From a virus, in IMG/VR virus record IMGVR_UViG_3300045136_000075, positions 1 to 28,518 of that record: a DNA stretch of 28,518 nucleotides; one strand, 5' to 3'. Below are positions 28,384 through 28,518 of the stretch, piece after piece. A model generated the notes under the pieces. The model saw nothing but the letters and a program-made list of their open reading frames with translations, ran no database searches and was not told the origin of the DNA. The position numbers and the translations under genes were made by a program. Every line of letters begins with the position of its first letter. The stretch's first letter is position 1.

Positions 28384-28518
28384 CACGCACACACTCGGTT
28401 CGCGAAGGCGGCAAGGTCTCGTTGCGCGCGTGGCCGGCGCTGGGCCCCGGCGAGACGCAGACGTGGGCGCAGCTCGACGGCCCGATCGTCGCACTCGACA
28501 CGACCGATCCGAACCGGG
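28384..28518 (+). pseudogene. Host gene fragment interrupted by the prophage, PKD/REJ-like surface protein
   Basis: Beyond the phage end one frame stays open to the window edge. It reads HSVREGGKVSLRAWPALGPG, then ETQTWAQLDGPIVALDTTD, then PNR. The V.EGG.V.L...........W.Q.DGP.V.L pattern resembles PKD/REJ or K319L-type beta repeats of surface proteins, where W.Q..GP.V.L is a hallmark. Because the frame begins at the junction without a start codon, the phage appears to have inserted inside this gene. The other half would be beyond the far phage end. The family call rests on a short stretch. Confidence 0.55.

Noticed and set aside
1-28518. CRISPR arrays, tRNA or rRNA genes, restriction-modification or mom-like DNA modification genes
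   Set aside because: No regularly spaced repeats, no cloverleaf or rRNA sequence, and no methyltransferase motifs were seen on either strand; such genes may lie beyond the left edge.

Overview
The window is most of a GC-rich Mu-like transposable prophage plus about 135 bp of its bacterial host. Positions 1 to about 28383 are phage; the rest, on the right, is host. Nearly all phage genes lie on the minus strand, so the phage map reads from right to left. The early, left end of the phage is at the right of the window. The other phage end and the last tail genes lie beyond position 1. The GC content, the small DNA-binding protein of the BcepMu gp16 family and the gene set suggest a betaproteobacterial host (Burkholderiales or Rhodocyclales type). 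That is an inference and no species can be named.

Regulation and transposition (about 28383 to 24177): an end region with three copies of a transposase-type site, a plus-strand repressor gene, a divergent control region with a sigma70 promoter and at least six copies of an operator-like 13-mer, a gp16-like regulator, the DDE transposase (A) and its AAA+ partner (B). Accessory early genes follow (24180 to 20677): mostly small genes joined by ATGA overlaps, including Gam, GemA, an HNH protein, conserved proteins of unknown function, and a Mor-type activator that probably turns on the late genes. Lysis genes lie at 20634 to 19402: a signal-anchor endolysin, a holin candidate, and spanins Rz/Rz1 with Rz1 nested inside Rz. 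They are followed by two small genes.

Head genes (18645 to 9514): small and large terminase, portal (gp29 type), F-like gp30 with a C-terminal extra domain, gpG, protease I with nested scaffold Z, decoration protein, major capsid protein, gp36 and gp37 types. A three-gene regulatory cassette (13091 to 12266) with its own promoter and perfect palindromic operator interrupts the block between gpG and the protease. It includes a KorA/TrfB-like DNA-binding protein.

Tail genes (8469 to 1): a tail tube gene with no sheath gene beside it, so the virion is probably a siphovirus with a long flexible tail. Next comes an unusual block of fibre-like and Ig-like proteins, a membrane protein, a coiled-coil protein and an XRE regulator. 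It is followed by a tail assembly chaperone pair with a clear T_TTT_TTT minus-1 frameshift site, a plus-strand small membrane protein gene in the gap, the tape measure protein, and the start of a distal tail gene.

The host flank reads in one open frame that resembles a PKD/REJ-type surface-protein repeat, so the prophage appears to have inserted into a host coding region. The points most worth following up are the KorA-like cassette, the operator array, the fibre and regulator block between tail tube and chaperone, the opposite-strand membrane gene, and the organisation of the transposase end.
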